64,000 bases of DNA from Agromyces protaetiae (GCF_030866785.1 NZ_CP133018.1:496001-560000); one strand, 5' to 3'; positions 51,751 to 61,371 are shown, counted from the stretch's first letter. Notes: generated from the sequence alone by a model not told the origin. Numbers and translations are program-made.

Positions 51751-52998
51751 GTGAAGAGAGTCATGATGGGTGGGGCCGTGGTGGCAGCAACCGCGTTGGT
51801 CCTGACCGGCTGTTCGAGTTCCGGCAGCGACACGACCGAGGGTGAGCCGTCGACGGTGACGGTGTGGATGTATCCGGTCATCGCGGACGAGAGTGCGAGC
51901 AGCACGTTCTGGGGCGAGGTCGAGTCCGAGTTCGAAGCCGAGAACGAGGACATCGACCTGGTGATCGAGCTGCAGCCGTGGGATAACCGCGACGAGAAGA
52001 TCGCCACGGCGATCGCAGCGAACTCGGGGCCGAACCTGGTGCTGCTCGGGGCGGACCAAGCACTGAACTACTACGAGATCGGTGGTCTCAAGCCGGTCAC
52101 CGACGGCATCGACGACGTCGATTCCTATCTGCCGGCGCCGGTGGGCGCGGTGACGTTCGACGACGAGATCTACGGGGTGCCGATCTACCAGACGGCGACG
52201 ACGACCGTGTACAACCGCGCACTGTTCGAGAGTGCGGGGATCACGGACCTCCCGGAGACCTGGGACGACGTGATCGCGGCGGCACCGGCGCTCGCTGAGC
52301 AGGGCGTGGCGGTGTTCGACTATTCGGGGAGCCCGGAACTCACGCTGAACCTCACGTACTACCCGTTGCTCTGGCAGGCCGGCGGCAGTGTGTTCACCGA
52401 AGACGGCACCGACGTCGCGTTCGACAGCCCCGAGGGTGAGGCGGCGCTGCAGTTCCTCATCGACCTCCAAGCGGTGGGCGGTCTGCCCGCCGACGCGGCA
52501 GTGAAGAACAACGCCGTCGAAGGCGGCCCGCTCGGGACCGGCACGGCCGCGATGGGCCAGGGGATGAATCAGGCGCAGTTCGCGCAGATGGCGACGCTCC
52601 TCGGTGAGGACGTCGCGGCCGTCGGGCTGCCGTTGAGCGACGTCGACCAGGTGACGTTCGGCACCCCTGGCGTGCTCTCGCTGACGACCATCGACGGCAA
52701 CGACGAGGCGTCCCTCAAGGCCGCCAACTTCATCGCCTCGCCGGACATCGCGCACCGGCTCAACGTCGCCGCCGCGAACTATCCGGTGCGCGACGATGTC
52801 GACGCCCCGAACGATGACGAGACGACGCAGATGTTCATGGACGCGCTCGAGTTCGCCAAGCCGGGTGAGGTCGTTCCCAACGCGCGCCAGGTCATGGCGG
52901 TGCTCGCGCCGAACATCCAGGCCGCCCTGCAGGGGAGCAAGACCGCCGAGCAGGCACTGGCGGATGCGGCGGCCGAGGCTCGGGCAGCCCTCCGCTGA
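51751..52998 (+). CDS. Family 1 sugar-binding lipoprotein
   Basis: 415 residues from a GTG with AGAGG upstream. The lipoprotein signal ends at VLTGC with the Cys at 21, and STVTVWMYPVIADE begins the mature fold. It belongs to the family 1 (oligosaccharide) class, unlike the binding protein at 17.1 kb. It captures the product of polysaccharide breakdown for the two permeases downstream. Confidence 0.92.
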   Translation: MKRVMMGGAVVAATALVLTGCSSSGSDTTEGEPSTVTVWMYPVIADESASSTFWGEVESEFEAENEDIDLVIELQPWDNRDEKIATAIAANSGPNLVLLGADQALNYYEIGGLKPVTDGIDDVDSYLPAPVGAVTFDDEIYGVPIYQTATTTVYNRALFESAGITDLPETWDDVIAAAPALAEQGVAVFDYSGSPELTLNLTYYPLLWQAGGSVFTEDGTDVAFDSPEGEAALQFLIDLQAVGGLPADAAVKNNAVEGGPLGTGTAAMGQGMNQAQFAQMATLLGEDVAAVGLPLSDVDQVTFGTPGVLSLTTIDGNDEASLKAANFIASPDIAHRLNVAAANYPVRDDVDAPNDDETTQMFMDALEFAKPGEVVPNARQVMAVLAPNIQAALQGSKTAEQALADAAAEARAALR

Positions 52999-53078
52999 TC
53001 AGCCAGCATCCGGGGGTCAGGGCTGACCGTATGGTCGTCCTGATCCCCGGTTCGTGTCACGAGTGAGGTCTGAGAACC

Positions 53079-54041
53079 ATGACGAGATCCGACGTGGAGC
53101 GTCCGCGGACGCTTCGTCCAGAGCCGCCGCCGCAGCAGGAGCCCAGCCCCAGGGCGGTGCGCAGACGACGGTCGTTCGGCAGCCGCCTGCGCGAGCCGGC
53201 GACGGCCTTCTTGTTCGTGCTGCCGATGCTGGCGTTGTTCGTCGTCTTCCGATTCGTACCGATCTTCGGTGCGGCGGGGATGAGTTTCACCGACTTCCGC
53301 CTCAACGGCGAGTTCGAGTTCATCGGCATCGAGAACTACGAACGGCTCTTCAGCGATCCCGTCTTCTTCACTGCACTGCAGACGACCCTGCTGTTCGGGC
53401 TCATCTACGTCCCGCTGGTGATGGTCCTGTCGCTGGCGACGGCGATGCTGCTCCATCACGTGGTCTGGGCGAAGGGGTTCTTCCGCGGCGCGCTCTTCCT
53501 TCCGTACGTCACGTCGTTCGTCCTGGCCGGCGTCATCTGGCTGTGGGTCTTCGCCGCCGACGGGCTGATCAACGGGACGTTCGCACACTGGGGCATTCCC
53601 GGCATTCCGTTCCTCTCCGGCGATCAGGCCACGGTGCTGAGCTCGCTGGCGGTGGTGACCGCATGGCGCGGATTCGGATACTCGATGCTCATCCTCCTCG
53701 CCGGGCTGAAGAACATCCCCGAGGAGCTCACCGAGGCCGCGATCCTCGACGGCGCCACCGGGCGGCAGCGCTTCTTCCGGATCACACTGCCGCTGCTCAA
53801 GCCAGTGCTCTTCTTCGTGCTCGTCATCGAGACCATCGGTGCGTTCCAGATCTTCGACGTGGTCTACGTCATGACCGGGGGCGGTCCGGCTCGGGCGAGC
53901 TACTCCCTGATCTACATGCTCTACGAGCAGGGGTTCAAGTTCTTCGACTTCGGGTACGCCGCCACCATCGGCATCGCCCTGTTCGTGCTCGTGTTCATCG
54001 TCTCGCTCATCCAGCGACGCTTCCTCGATCGGGAGGACTGA
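53079..54041 (+). CDS. Sugar ABC transporter permease (MalF/UgpA type)
   Basis: 320 residues. A polar Arg-rich N-terminus (about 45 residues) precedes six helices; LPMLALFVVFRFVPIFGAAG opens the membrane part and the EAA loop is EELTEAAILDGATGRQRF near 213-230. Its last base is the first base of the next ATG (TGATG). It forms the channel with the following permease. Confidence 0.93.
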   Translation: MTRSDVERPRTLRPEPPPQQEPSPRAVRRRRSFGSRLREPATAFLFVLPMLALFVVFRFVPIFGAAGMSFTDFRLNGEFEFIGIENYERLFSDPVFFTALQTTLLFGLIYVPLVMVLSLATAMLLHHVVWAKGFFRGALFLPYVTSFVLAGVIWLWVFAADGLINGTFAHWGIPGIPFLSGDQATVLSSLAVVTAWRGFGYSMLILLAGLKNIPEELTEAAILDGATGRQRFFRITLPLLKPVLFFVLVIETIGAFQIFDVVYVMTGGGPARASYSLIYMLYEQGFKFFDFGYAATIGIALFVLVFIVSLIQRRFLDRED

Positions 54042-54916
54042 TGTCCGGAACCGCACTCGCCGGCACCGCACTCGCCGACACCGCGTCGCGATCGTCGACG
54101 CGACGCAACCGCCGAGCAAGCCAGATCGCGATCATCGCGCTCTTGAGCTTGACCGGGATCTTCACCGTCGGTCCGTTCCTCGCGGTGCTCATCCTCGCGC
54201 TGTCTCCGGCCGGCGCGCCGACGATCCCGTACGCGTGGCCGGAAGCGCTCACCTTCGACAACATCATCCGAGTCCTGACCGCGCAGAACTTCCTGCAGTG
54301 GTCGCTGAACTCCGTGATCTACTCGGTCGTGTCGGTGGTCATCATCCTCCTCACCGCAGCCATGGCGGGGTACGCCTTCGCCAAGAAGCGATTCCCGGGG
54401 CGAGACGCGATCATGTGGTCGTTCCTCGCGACGCTCATGGTGCCGGTGCAGGTCACGCTCATCCCGATGTTCGTGTTGATCGCTTCGCTGGACGGGGTGA
54501 ACACCTACTGGGGGCTGATCGTGCCGACGCTGGCGAACTCGCAAGCCGTGTTCCTGATGCGTCAGTTCATCCGAGGGCTGCCCGATGACCTGTTCGAGGC
54601 GGCGCGGATCGACGGTGCGAGCGAGTGGACCGTCTTCACACGCATCGTGCTGCCGCTGATCAAGCCGATCCTGGCCACCCTCGGGATCTTCGTGTTCCTC
54701 TGGCACTGGAATGACTTCCTCTGGCCGCTCATCATCGCGCAGTCCGACTCCATGCGCACCCTCACCGTGGGGCTCGCCGCGATGAACGCCGAGACCGTGT
54801 ATCTCTCCACCCTCATGGCGGCAGCCGCCATCAGTGTGATCCCCTGCTTGCTGATCTTCGCGATCCTGCAGCGGTATCTGGTCAACAGCGTCGCCATGAG
54901 CGGGATCAAGGGATGA
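54041..54916 (+). CDS. Sugar ABC transporter permease (MalG/UgpE type)
   Basis: 291 residues. The start includes an Ala/Thr repeat (GTALAGTALADTA). Six helices and an EAA loop (DLFEAARIDGASEWTVF near 182-198) follow. No ATPase is encoded anywhere in the locus, so a shared MsmK-type ATPase elsewhere must power the importer. It overlaps the etherase gene by 4 bp. Confidence 0.93.
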   Translation: MSGTALAGTALADTASRSSTRRNRRASQIAIIALLSLTGIFTVGPFLAVLILALSPAGAPTIPYAWPEALTFDNIIRVLTAQNFLQWSLNSVIYSVVSVVIILLTAAMAGYAFAKKRFPGRDAIMWSFLATLMVPVQVTLIPMFVLIASLDGVNTYWGLIVPTLANSQAVFLMRQFIRGLPDDLFEAARIDGASEWTVFTRIVLPLIKPILATLGIFVFLWHWNDFLWPLIIAQSDSMRTLTVGLAAMNAETVYLSTLMAAAAISVIPCLLIFAILQRYLVNSVAMSGIKG

Positions 54917-55815
54917 CGGCGACGACGTCGCGGTCGACCGAGGCGCGGAACGACGCCACGCTCGATCTCGACCTCTGGAGTTCTCAGAGAGCCATCGCCG
55001 CCATCCTCGCCCAGGACGCCAAGGCCGTCGAGGCTGCGGAGGCCGCGACGGATGCCCTCGCGGCGCTCGTCGACGCGACCCTTCCGCGGATCGAGAGCGG
55101 CGGCCGGGTCCACGTGTTCGGGGCGGGAGCCTCGGGGCGACTGGCGCTGCTCGATGCGACCGAGACGGTTCCGACCTTCGGGGCCCCGCCCGGACTCCTC
55201 GTCCCGCACTTCCCGGGTGGTGTCGACGCCATCCTCGATCCGAGCATCGACTTCGAAGACGCCGACCGGCTCGGCGAGTCGGACGCGGCCGATGTCACTG
55301 GTGCTGACGTCGTGCTCGGCGTGACGGCCTCGGGAACGACCAGCTACGTCGCCGGCGCGCTGCGAGCTGCCCGGCGTGCCGGGGCCGTGACCGCGCTCGT
55401 CACGAGCAACCCGCTGGCGCCGCTCGCGACCCTGGCGGACCATCTCATCGTGGCGGACACCGGGGCCGAGGCGATCACGGGGTCCACCCGCCTCAAGGCC
55501 GGGACGGCCACGAAGGTGCTGCTCAACGCGTTCTCCACGACCTTGATGGTCAGGAGTGGGCGGACGTATTCGAATCTCATGACGAATCTCGTGGTGACGA
55601 ACTCCAAGCTCCGCGATCGGGCGATCGCCGTCATCGAGATGGCGACGGGGTGCGACGCGGCACGCGCTGCCGGCCTGCTCGAGCTGGCCGATGGCAGCGT
55701 GCCGCTCGCCATCGTCCACGCGCGCTCCGGCCGGACGATCGGCGAGTGCCGAGCCGCGCTGAACGAATCGGCCGGAATCCGCTCGGCGCTGGATCGGCTG
55801 GAGCGTACTGGGTGA
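54913..55815 (+). CDS. murQ: N-acetylmuramic acid 6-phosphate etherase (MurQ) family protein
   Basis: 300 residues, an SIS-fold enzyme. HVFGAGASGRLALLDATE includes the phosphate loop, Glu84 (ATETVPTFG) aligns with the catalytic Glu83 of E. coli MurQ, and TGSTRLKAGTATK is the family signature. MurQ removes D-lactate from MurNAc-6-P to give GlcNAc-6-P. Here it lies between an oligosaccharide transporter and a BadF-type kinase, so the substrate is a phosphorylated ether sugar, MurNAc or an analogue. Confidence 0.87.
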   Translation: MTATTSRSTEARNDATLDLDLWSSQRAIAAILAQDAKAVEAAEAATDALAALVDATLPRIESGGRVHVFGAGASGRLALLDATETVPTFGAPPGLLVPHFPGGVDAILDPSIDFEDADRLGESDAADVTGADVVLGVTASGTTSYVAGALRAARRAGAVTALVTSNPLAPLATLADHLIVADTGAEAITGSTRLKAGTATKVLLNAFSTTLMVRSGRTYSNLMTNLVVTNSKLRDRAIAVIEMATGCDAARAAGLLELADGSVPLAIVHARSGRTIGECRAALNESAGIRSALDRLERTG

Positions 55816-56750
55816 TCGGTGCGCGGTACGTCGGGCTCGATGTCGGCGGAAGCGGACTCCGCGCCGAAGTGGAGGTCGACGGGGTTCGAAGGATGCTCCG
55901 GCACACGGGATACGTGGATCGACGGAATGGCCGAATCGACGAGGATGCGCTGACCGACCGAATCGCCCGCCTGCTGCATCCGGTGATGTCTGTGGGCGGC
56001 GCTGGGATCGAACGGCTCGTCATCGGCACCACCGGTGTGCCTGACCTGGTCGATTCCGATGTGCTGGCGCTTCGCGTGCGCGACGAACTCCGATGCGGAG
56101 CCGTGCTCGTCGTGAGCGATGTGCTCACGACGCATGTCGGGGCCCTCGGGGGCCGGCCCGGTGCGGTGATCGCCGCTGGGACCGGCGCGATCGGCTATGC
56201 CACCGACCACGTCACCGTCGAGCGGCGGGTCGATGGATGGGGGTATCTCCTGGGCGACGAAGGAAGCGGCGCGTGGATCGGTGCGGCCGGCCTGCGTGCG
56301 GCGCTGTGCGCGGCGGACGGCCGGAGCGGAGGTTCCGAGACGTTGCTCCAGGCGCTGCTCGGCAGCTTCGGGTCGACCGACGACCTCATCGACGCGGTGT
56401 ATTCCTCAGCGACGCCGGGGTCGTTCCTCGCCGGCTTCACGCCGACCGTGGCCGCCGCTGCCACGACCTGTGGTGTGGCGGCCGGGATCTGGAACGATGC
56501 GGGCGCGATGCTCGCGCGCAACATCCACGCGATCTCCCAGGGAGTGCCGCCGCACTTCTCGTGGGGAGGCGGGCTGTTCGACGTCGGCGACCTCCTGATC
56601 CGACCGTTCCGCCAGGAGCTCGGACGGCTGGCGCCCGGAGCCGAGGTGAGTGCGCCGCGCGGCAGTGCCGCCGCGGGGGCATTGGCGTTGGCGCGCGGGG
56701 ACGCCTCGACGCACGTCGGCAGGGCCGCGGAGTTCGCCTGGTCGAACTGA
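55812..56750 (+). CDS. BadF/BadG-type sugar kinase (MurK/NagK-like)
   Basis: 312 residues from a GTG overlapping the etherase stop. ARYVGLDVGGSGLRAEV is the first phosphate loop, IAAGTGAIGY the second and YLLGDEGSGAWIG the third. Members phosphorylate GlcNAc and MurNAc (MurK). Coupled to a MurQ-type gene, it probably makes the 6-phosphate that the etherase uses. Last gene of the transport operon. Confidence 0.88.
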   Translation: MIGARYVGLDVGGSGLRAEVEVDGVRRMLRHTGYVDRRNGRIDEDALTDRIARLLHPVMSVGGAGIERLVIGTTGVPDLVDSDVLALRVRDELRCGAVLVVSDVLTTHVGALGGRPGAVIAAGTGAIGYATDHVTVERRVDGWGYLLGDEGSGAWIGAAGLRAALCAADGRSGGSETLLQALLGSFGSTDDLIDAVYSSATPGSFLAGFTPTVAAAATTCGVAAGIWNDAGAMLARNIHAISQGVPPHFSWGGGLFDVGDLLIRPFRQELGRLAPGAEVSAPRGSAAAGALALARGDASTHVGRAAEFAWSN

Positions 56751-56756
56751 CCATTG

Positions 56757-56768
56757 CGGTCTAGGCCG
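56757..56768. promoter_or_regulatory. CGG-N6-CCG operator, site D
   Basis: CGG-TCTAGG-CCG, identical in its 12-bp core to site B. TTGCGG overlaps its left side and TATGGT lies about 18 bp further, so the operator sits between the -35 and -10 boxes of the lyase gene. Confidence 0.65.
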
Positions 56769-56812
56769 TAAAGCGTCTATGGTGGCCGCATCCCAAGGAA
56801 GGCGGTTCGCCG

Positions 56813-59800
56813 ATGTTGCATGGCCGGAAGTCCTGGATGGTTGCTGGTGTCGTCTCTGCGGCGCTCGTGGCCTCCTCCCTGCAGGTGACGACCGCGTCGG
56901 CCGTCGAGTACGAGGACGTCTTCGACGTCCTGGATCTCGGCCGGCCCGAGCTGAGCGCGGTGGCCTCCGAGGTCGCCCAGAACGACCTGGTCGGCGCTGC
57001 CGAGGCGCTCCAGACCCACTTCGCCGCGCGGACCACACCGGAGTGGACGCCGATCGTCCCCGGGTCGGTCAGCTCGCTGGTCACCTCGACGGCCGATGAA
57101 CTGGCGGACGGGTACTTCGAGTTCCGCGGCGGCCTGTCCCGGGACTTCAGCTCGGGAATCGACTGGGCCGACACCTGGAGCGACGATCCGGCCGTGCCGC
57201 TCGGTCAACCGCACTACTGGATGTACGACTTCACGTTCTACGCGACACTCACCGGCGCCTATCTCGCGCTCCCGAGCACGGATCCGAAGCGCGCCGTGTA
57301 TACCGCGGCATGGGAACGGACCGCCGTCGACTTCATGGACGCGCACGAGAACGTGGTCTCCCCCTACAACCGGCTCGGCACGGCCAAGCGCCTCACGCAA
57401 TGGCTCGGGGCGTACTCCGTCTTCAAGGACTCGCCGACCGCCGACCCGCAGGTGCTGTCACGGTACGTCGCGCAGATTCACGCGATGGCCGACGATCTCT
57501 GCCGCAATCTGGAGCGGCACAACGGCAACAACTGGTACGCCTCCATCGCGCGTGCCGTCTACATGACCGCCGTCTACTTCCCCGAGTTCATCAGCTCGAC
57601 GACCTGGGAGCGCCGGGTGATCGGCGCGATGGACCGGGTCGTCGCACTGCAGATGAAGGGCGACGCCGTCCAGTTCGAGCCGGCGCTGAACTATCAGGCG
57701 TACAACCTCGACCTGCTGGTGCAGATCGAGCGGTTCGGACGCCTGAACGGGCGTTCCCCGCTCGCGGCACACCTGCAGGTCATGGAGCGCCAGGCCGAGG
57801 TCATCATGGCCGCGACGATGCCGGACTTTACCGTGCCGCTGATCGGGGACACCCCGTCGTCGACGTTGAGCCTGACCGCGTACGCCGAGCTGTTCGACCG
57901 GGACGACATGCGCTGGGTGGCGAGCGAGGGTGCGACCGGTACGATGCCCGCGCTCGGGTCGGACCTCGCGCCTCACTCGTATGCGTTCATGCGGACCGGG
58001 TGGGACAGCGAGGACGCCTATCTGGCCGTCGCCAATCAGGACACCAACTACGGGGCGTCCCACCGGCATCCGGATGACCTGTCCGTGGTGGCCTACGCCC
58101 ACGGCCGGCCGCTCCTCATCGATCCCGGCGTGGTCGACTACAACGACACGCCCTCGGCGAACTGGCTCAGGCGGACGACGGCCGCGCACAACACGGTCGA
58201 GGTCAACGGCCAGGCGCAGCCGGGTCCTGCGGCCGGCGACCGGGTGCGCCGGGCTGAAGCCTGGGCCAGCAACGCCGGCTTCGACTTCTACGCCGGGATG
58301 CACGACGATTACGCCCCGATCACGCATGACCGGAACGTGTTCTTCGCGAAGGAAGCCGGGCTGTGGATCCTCAGCGACCGCCTGCAAGGGTCGTCGTCGA
58401 CCAACGCGTACCGGCAGCTCTGGCATCCGCCGGGTGATGCGCCGATCGACGTGACCGCCGCGGGCACCGTGAACGCGGGGTTCGGGTCGGTCCCCGGCAT
58501 CTCGGTGATCCCGGTCGATGCTGTGCCGACGACGGTGCACGACGACGGCTACATCGCCGACGGCCTGGGCGGGTTGGAGTCGGACGCCGAGTACTTCTCG
58601 TTCGATCAGAGCGTCGCAGGACCGGCGGCGTTCGATACCGTGCTGCTGCCCGGTGCGGCCGGCTCCGCCCCGGACGCCGACGTGACCCGGACCTCACTCG
58701 GGGTCCCGGTCGACACCGCGACCGCGTTCGACGTCGAGCTCGCCGACTCCAGCCTGGCGTTCTATCAGAGTTTCGAATCGACGCCGCAGGCGCGTACCGT
58801 CGGTGCTCACACGACCGATGCGAGGGTCCTCGCGATCACGTCCGATGGACTCGGCGACGTCACGACGATCCAGCTGGTCGGCGGAACCGGCGTGTCCGAC
58901 TCGGCTGGCGACCTCGTCAGGTCCGCGGGGCCGCTCGGCGACGTCAGCGTACGACTCGGCTCGACGCTCCGGATCGAGACCGGGGGGTTCCGCGACGAAG
59001 AATTGCGTGTTCGCGACCTCGACGCGGTCGCGGTCGAGGTCAATGGCATCGCGGTGCCGCTCGTTCGTGACGGCGACTACGTCGTGATCGCCGAACAGTC
59101 GCGGACGACCGGAGACGCCGTGTTCGAGCCCGTGTTCGACGAGGCAGCCGGGGTCGTCGACGTGAGCGTCGAGGGACTGGCAGGCGACTTCCAGCCCGCG
59201 GCGGGCACGTGGCGACCGGTGGAGACCTCGCCCGGCGTCTGGGCCGTCTCGCAGACGACCGCCACAGCCGTCGAGGCGGCCCTGCTCCGTCGGGTGAGTG
59301 CGTCCGAATCGTCGGTCCGGGTCTCGGCAGATCTCGAGTCGACCGGCCCCACCTTCGGCGTCGGAGCATACGTTCGGTATGTCGATCCGTCGAACTACTA
59401 CCTGGCGCGCGTGTACCGCACCGGCGGTGTGCTCAGCGCGCAGGTCGTGAAGGTGGCGAACGGCACCGCCGCGATCATCGGCGACGCGCCGATCACGCTG
59501 TCGGTGACCGATCCGATCGAGCTCGACGTCGTCGTGGTCGGCGGCGCGATCGAGCTCCGGGTGAACGGCGCGCTCGGCGTTCGCGTCCACGACGCGACCC
59601 ATGCCGATGGTGGCGTGGGCCTCTACGCGCACCGCACGCAGGCGACCTTCTCCGAGCTCGAGATCGGTCAGGGCTCGCGCGTCTCGAGCGACTTCTCGGC
59701 TGGGACATCCGGCTGGACCGCGACCTCGGGGACCTGGGCCGCCGCGCAGCGAGCCGGCGAATGGGGGCTCCACCAGCAGAGCACCTCCGCCCGCGACACC

Positions 59801-61237
59801 GGCATCAGCGCTGGTGCGGAAAGCAGCGACCAATCGATCTCATCCCGGTTCGTGCTCCAATCGGCGTCGGCCAGCATGGCGTTCGGGCTGCAGGTGCGGG
59901 TCGCCGATGCGGCGAACCGCGTGCTCGCTCGGGTCTATCGCACGGGCGGCGTGCTCTCCGCGCAGATCGTCGGGATCGTCGGGGGGACCCCGTCGGTGCT
60001 CGCCTCCGAACCGATCACGCTGGATCTTTCACAGCCCGTCGAGCTCGAGGCGATCGCGACCGACAGCGGAGTCGCGCTCTTCGTCGACGGTGCGCTCGCC
60101 GTCTCCGCGGCGAGCGCGTCGCCGAGCAGCGGTGCGACCGGTCTGTACACGGATCGGGCCACAGGCGCGTTCGAGCAGGTCGCGCAGGCGGCCCTCGCGA
60201 GCGCGACGGGCGTCGACTTCGAGCCGGTGTCGGGCGTCGGCTGGCAAAGCGTCGCGGGGAACTGGCTCGCCGGCGAGGCGCTCAACGACCTGAATCAGTG
60301 GGATGGGACTGCCGCGGATCAGGTCGCGATCTTCGATCAGGTCGGACCGAACGTCGAGCTGACGACCTCGATCATGCTGCATTCCGGTCAGTCGAGCATG
60401 GGCGTCGGTCACGTGCTTCGGTATCAGGACCCGTCGACCTACTACCTCGCTCGCCTCTATCGGACCGGGGGTGCATACTCCGCACAGCTCATCCGGATGC
60501 TCGGGGGGACGGCGACGGTGCTCGGCACGGCACCGGTCTCTTCCGTCACGTATCCGCTCGAGCTCACGTCGCGTGCGAGCGGAGACCTCCTCGAGGTGAG
60601 TATCAACGGGACGCCGGTGGTTCGCGCACGTGATGCCGCTCTCGCCAGCGGCGTCGTCGGCCTGCATACCCACCGCGCTTCGGCCGGCTTCGCCGACCTG
60701 GCTCTGACCGAGCTGGTCGCCGCCGACGACTGGCGGGTCGGCCATGGACTCGTCGCCGTGTCGGGCGCCCAGATGGAAGCGAGCTCGCCGGATGGGCAGA
60801 GTTCGTTTGCGACGTCCACCGGCATCGGTTGGCAGGATGTGGCCGTCGCTGCACAGATGTCCCACGGCGGGCTCGCGGTCGGTGAATCCGCCGGCAGCTG
60901 GCTGCGTTCGACCGGATCGCACACCGGCTACGGATTCGTGATCGAGCGCACCTCCTCCGGGACGGTCGCGAAGATCGTGCGAAAGACCGCGGGGTCGCGG
61001 GGTACACAGGCGGCCACCGTGCTCGCCGAAGCCCCGGTCGTCGTCGACTTCTCGGGGTCGGTCCAGCTCGGCGCGAGCGCGGTGGGCGATGTGCTGACCT
61101 TCACGCTCGACGGGGTCGAGGTGCTGTCCACGCGGGACGGTATTCTGGCCACCGGTGGTGTCGGCCTGTCGGCGAAGACCTCCGCGCCGGTGTCCTGGTC
61201 GGAATTTGTGGCCTCGGCCGTGGCCGTCGGGAGCTGA
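56813..61237 (+). CDS. Secreted heparinase II/III-type polysaccharide lyase with four C-terminal repeats
   Basis: 1474 residues. A signal peptide (about 1-33; WMVAGVVSAALVASSLQVTT) is followed by an alpha-toroid (about 80-380; RHNGNNWYASIARAVYMTA), a beta-sandwich with the heparinase core SHRHPDDLSVVAYAHGRPLL and LIDPGVVDYND near 420-445, and four repeats of about 172 residues (about 789-1474) with LamG/DUF1080-like sequence (YYLARVYRTGGVLSAQ). The repeats probably bind glycan. Heparinase-type enzymes cleave uronic-acid-containing polysaccharides by beta-elimination. No wall anchor is present, so it is likely released. It has its own promoter with operator D. Confidence 0.87.
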   Translation: MLHGRKSWMVAGVVSAALVASSLQVTTASAVEYEDVFDVLDLGRPELSAVASEVAQNDLVGAAEALQTHFAARTTPEWTPIVPGSVSSLVTSTADELADGYFEFRGGLSRDFSSGIDWADTWSDDPAVPLGQPHYWMYDFTFYATLTGAYLALPSTDPKRAVYTAAWERTAVDFMDAHENVVSPYNRLGTAKRLTQWLGAYSVFKDSPTADPQVLSRYVAQIHAMADDLCRNLERHNGNNWYASIARAVYMTAVYFPEFISSTTWERRVIGAMDRVVALQMKGDAVQFEPALNYQAYNLDLLVQIERFGRLNGRSPLAAHLQVMERQAEVIMAATMPDFTVPLIGDTPSSTLSLTAYAELFDRDDMRWVASEGATGTMPALGSDLAPHSYAFMRTGWDSEDAYLAVANQDTNYGASHRHPDDLSVVAYAHGRPLLIDPGVVDYNDTPSANWLRRTTAAHNTVEVNGQAQPGPAAGDRVRRAEAWASNAGFDFYAGMHDDYAPITHDRNVFFAKEAGLWILSDRLQGSSSTNAYRQLWHPPGDAPIDVTAAGTVNAGFGSVPGISVIPVDAVPTTVHDDGYIADGLGGLESDAEYFSFDQSVAGPAAFDTVLLPGAAGSAPDADVTRTSLGVPVDTATAFDVELADSSLAFYQSFESTPQARTVGAHTTDARVLAITSDGLGDVTTIQLVGGTGVSDSAGDLVRSAGPLGDVSVRLGSTLRIETGGFRDEELRVRDLDAVAVEVNGIAVPLVRDGDYVVIAEQSRTTGDAVFEPVFDEAAGVVDVSVEGLAGDFQPAAGTWRPVETSPGVWAVSQTTATAVEAALLRRVSASESSVRVSADLESTGPTFGVGAYVRYVDPSNYYLARVYRTGGVLSAQVVKVANGTAAIIGDAPITLSVTDPIELDVVVVGGAIELRVNGALGVRVHDATHADGGVGLYAHRTQATFSELEIGQGSRVSSDFSAGTSGWTATSGTWAAAQRAGEWGLHQQSTSARDTGISAGAESSDQSISSRFVLQSASASMAFGLQVRVADAANRVLARVYRTGGVLSAQIVGIVGGTPSVLASEPITLDLSQPVELEAIATDSGVALFVDGALAVSAASASPSSGATGLYTDRATGAFEQVAQAALASATGVDFEPVSGVGWQSVAGNWLAGEALNDLNQWDGTAADQVAIFDQVGPNVELTTSIMLHSGQSSMGVGHVLRYQDPSTYYLARLYRTGGAYSAQLIRMLGGTATVLGTAPVSSVTYPLELTSRASGDLLEVSINGTPVVRARDAALASGVVGLHTHRASAGFADLALTELVAADDWRVGHGLVAVSGAQMEASSPDGQSSFATSTGIGWQDVAVAAQMSHGGLAVGESAGSWLRSTGSHTGYGFVIERTSSGTVAKIVRKTAGSRGTQAATVLAEAPVVVDFSGSVQLGASAVGDVLTFTLDGVEVLSTRDGILATGGVGLSAKTSAPVSWSEFVASAVAVGS
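59180..61220 (+). repeat. Four tandem in-frame domain repeats in the lyase gene
   Basis: Units of about 520 bp. The block encoding YRTGG lies at about 59415, 59937 and 60461 (522 and 524 bp apart); the fourth unit is more diverged. Each unit begins with a W...SGTW-like strand. DNA similarity between the first three is still visible. Confidence 0.7.
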
Positions 61238-61371
61238 CGTTCAGAATCTCGCGCATCGGTGAGATTTCTGTGAATATGCTGGGTATCCGTGCGTCGTGTT
61301 CCGGCCGAAGAGATCGCGTGGCATAACGCCCGGCTAGGCTCAGGTCACAAAGGTTTCCGGGTGGGGTACAG

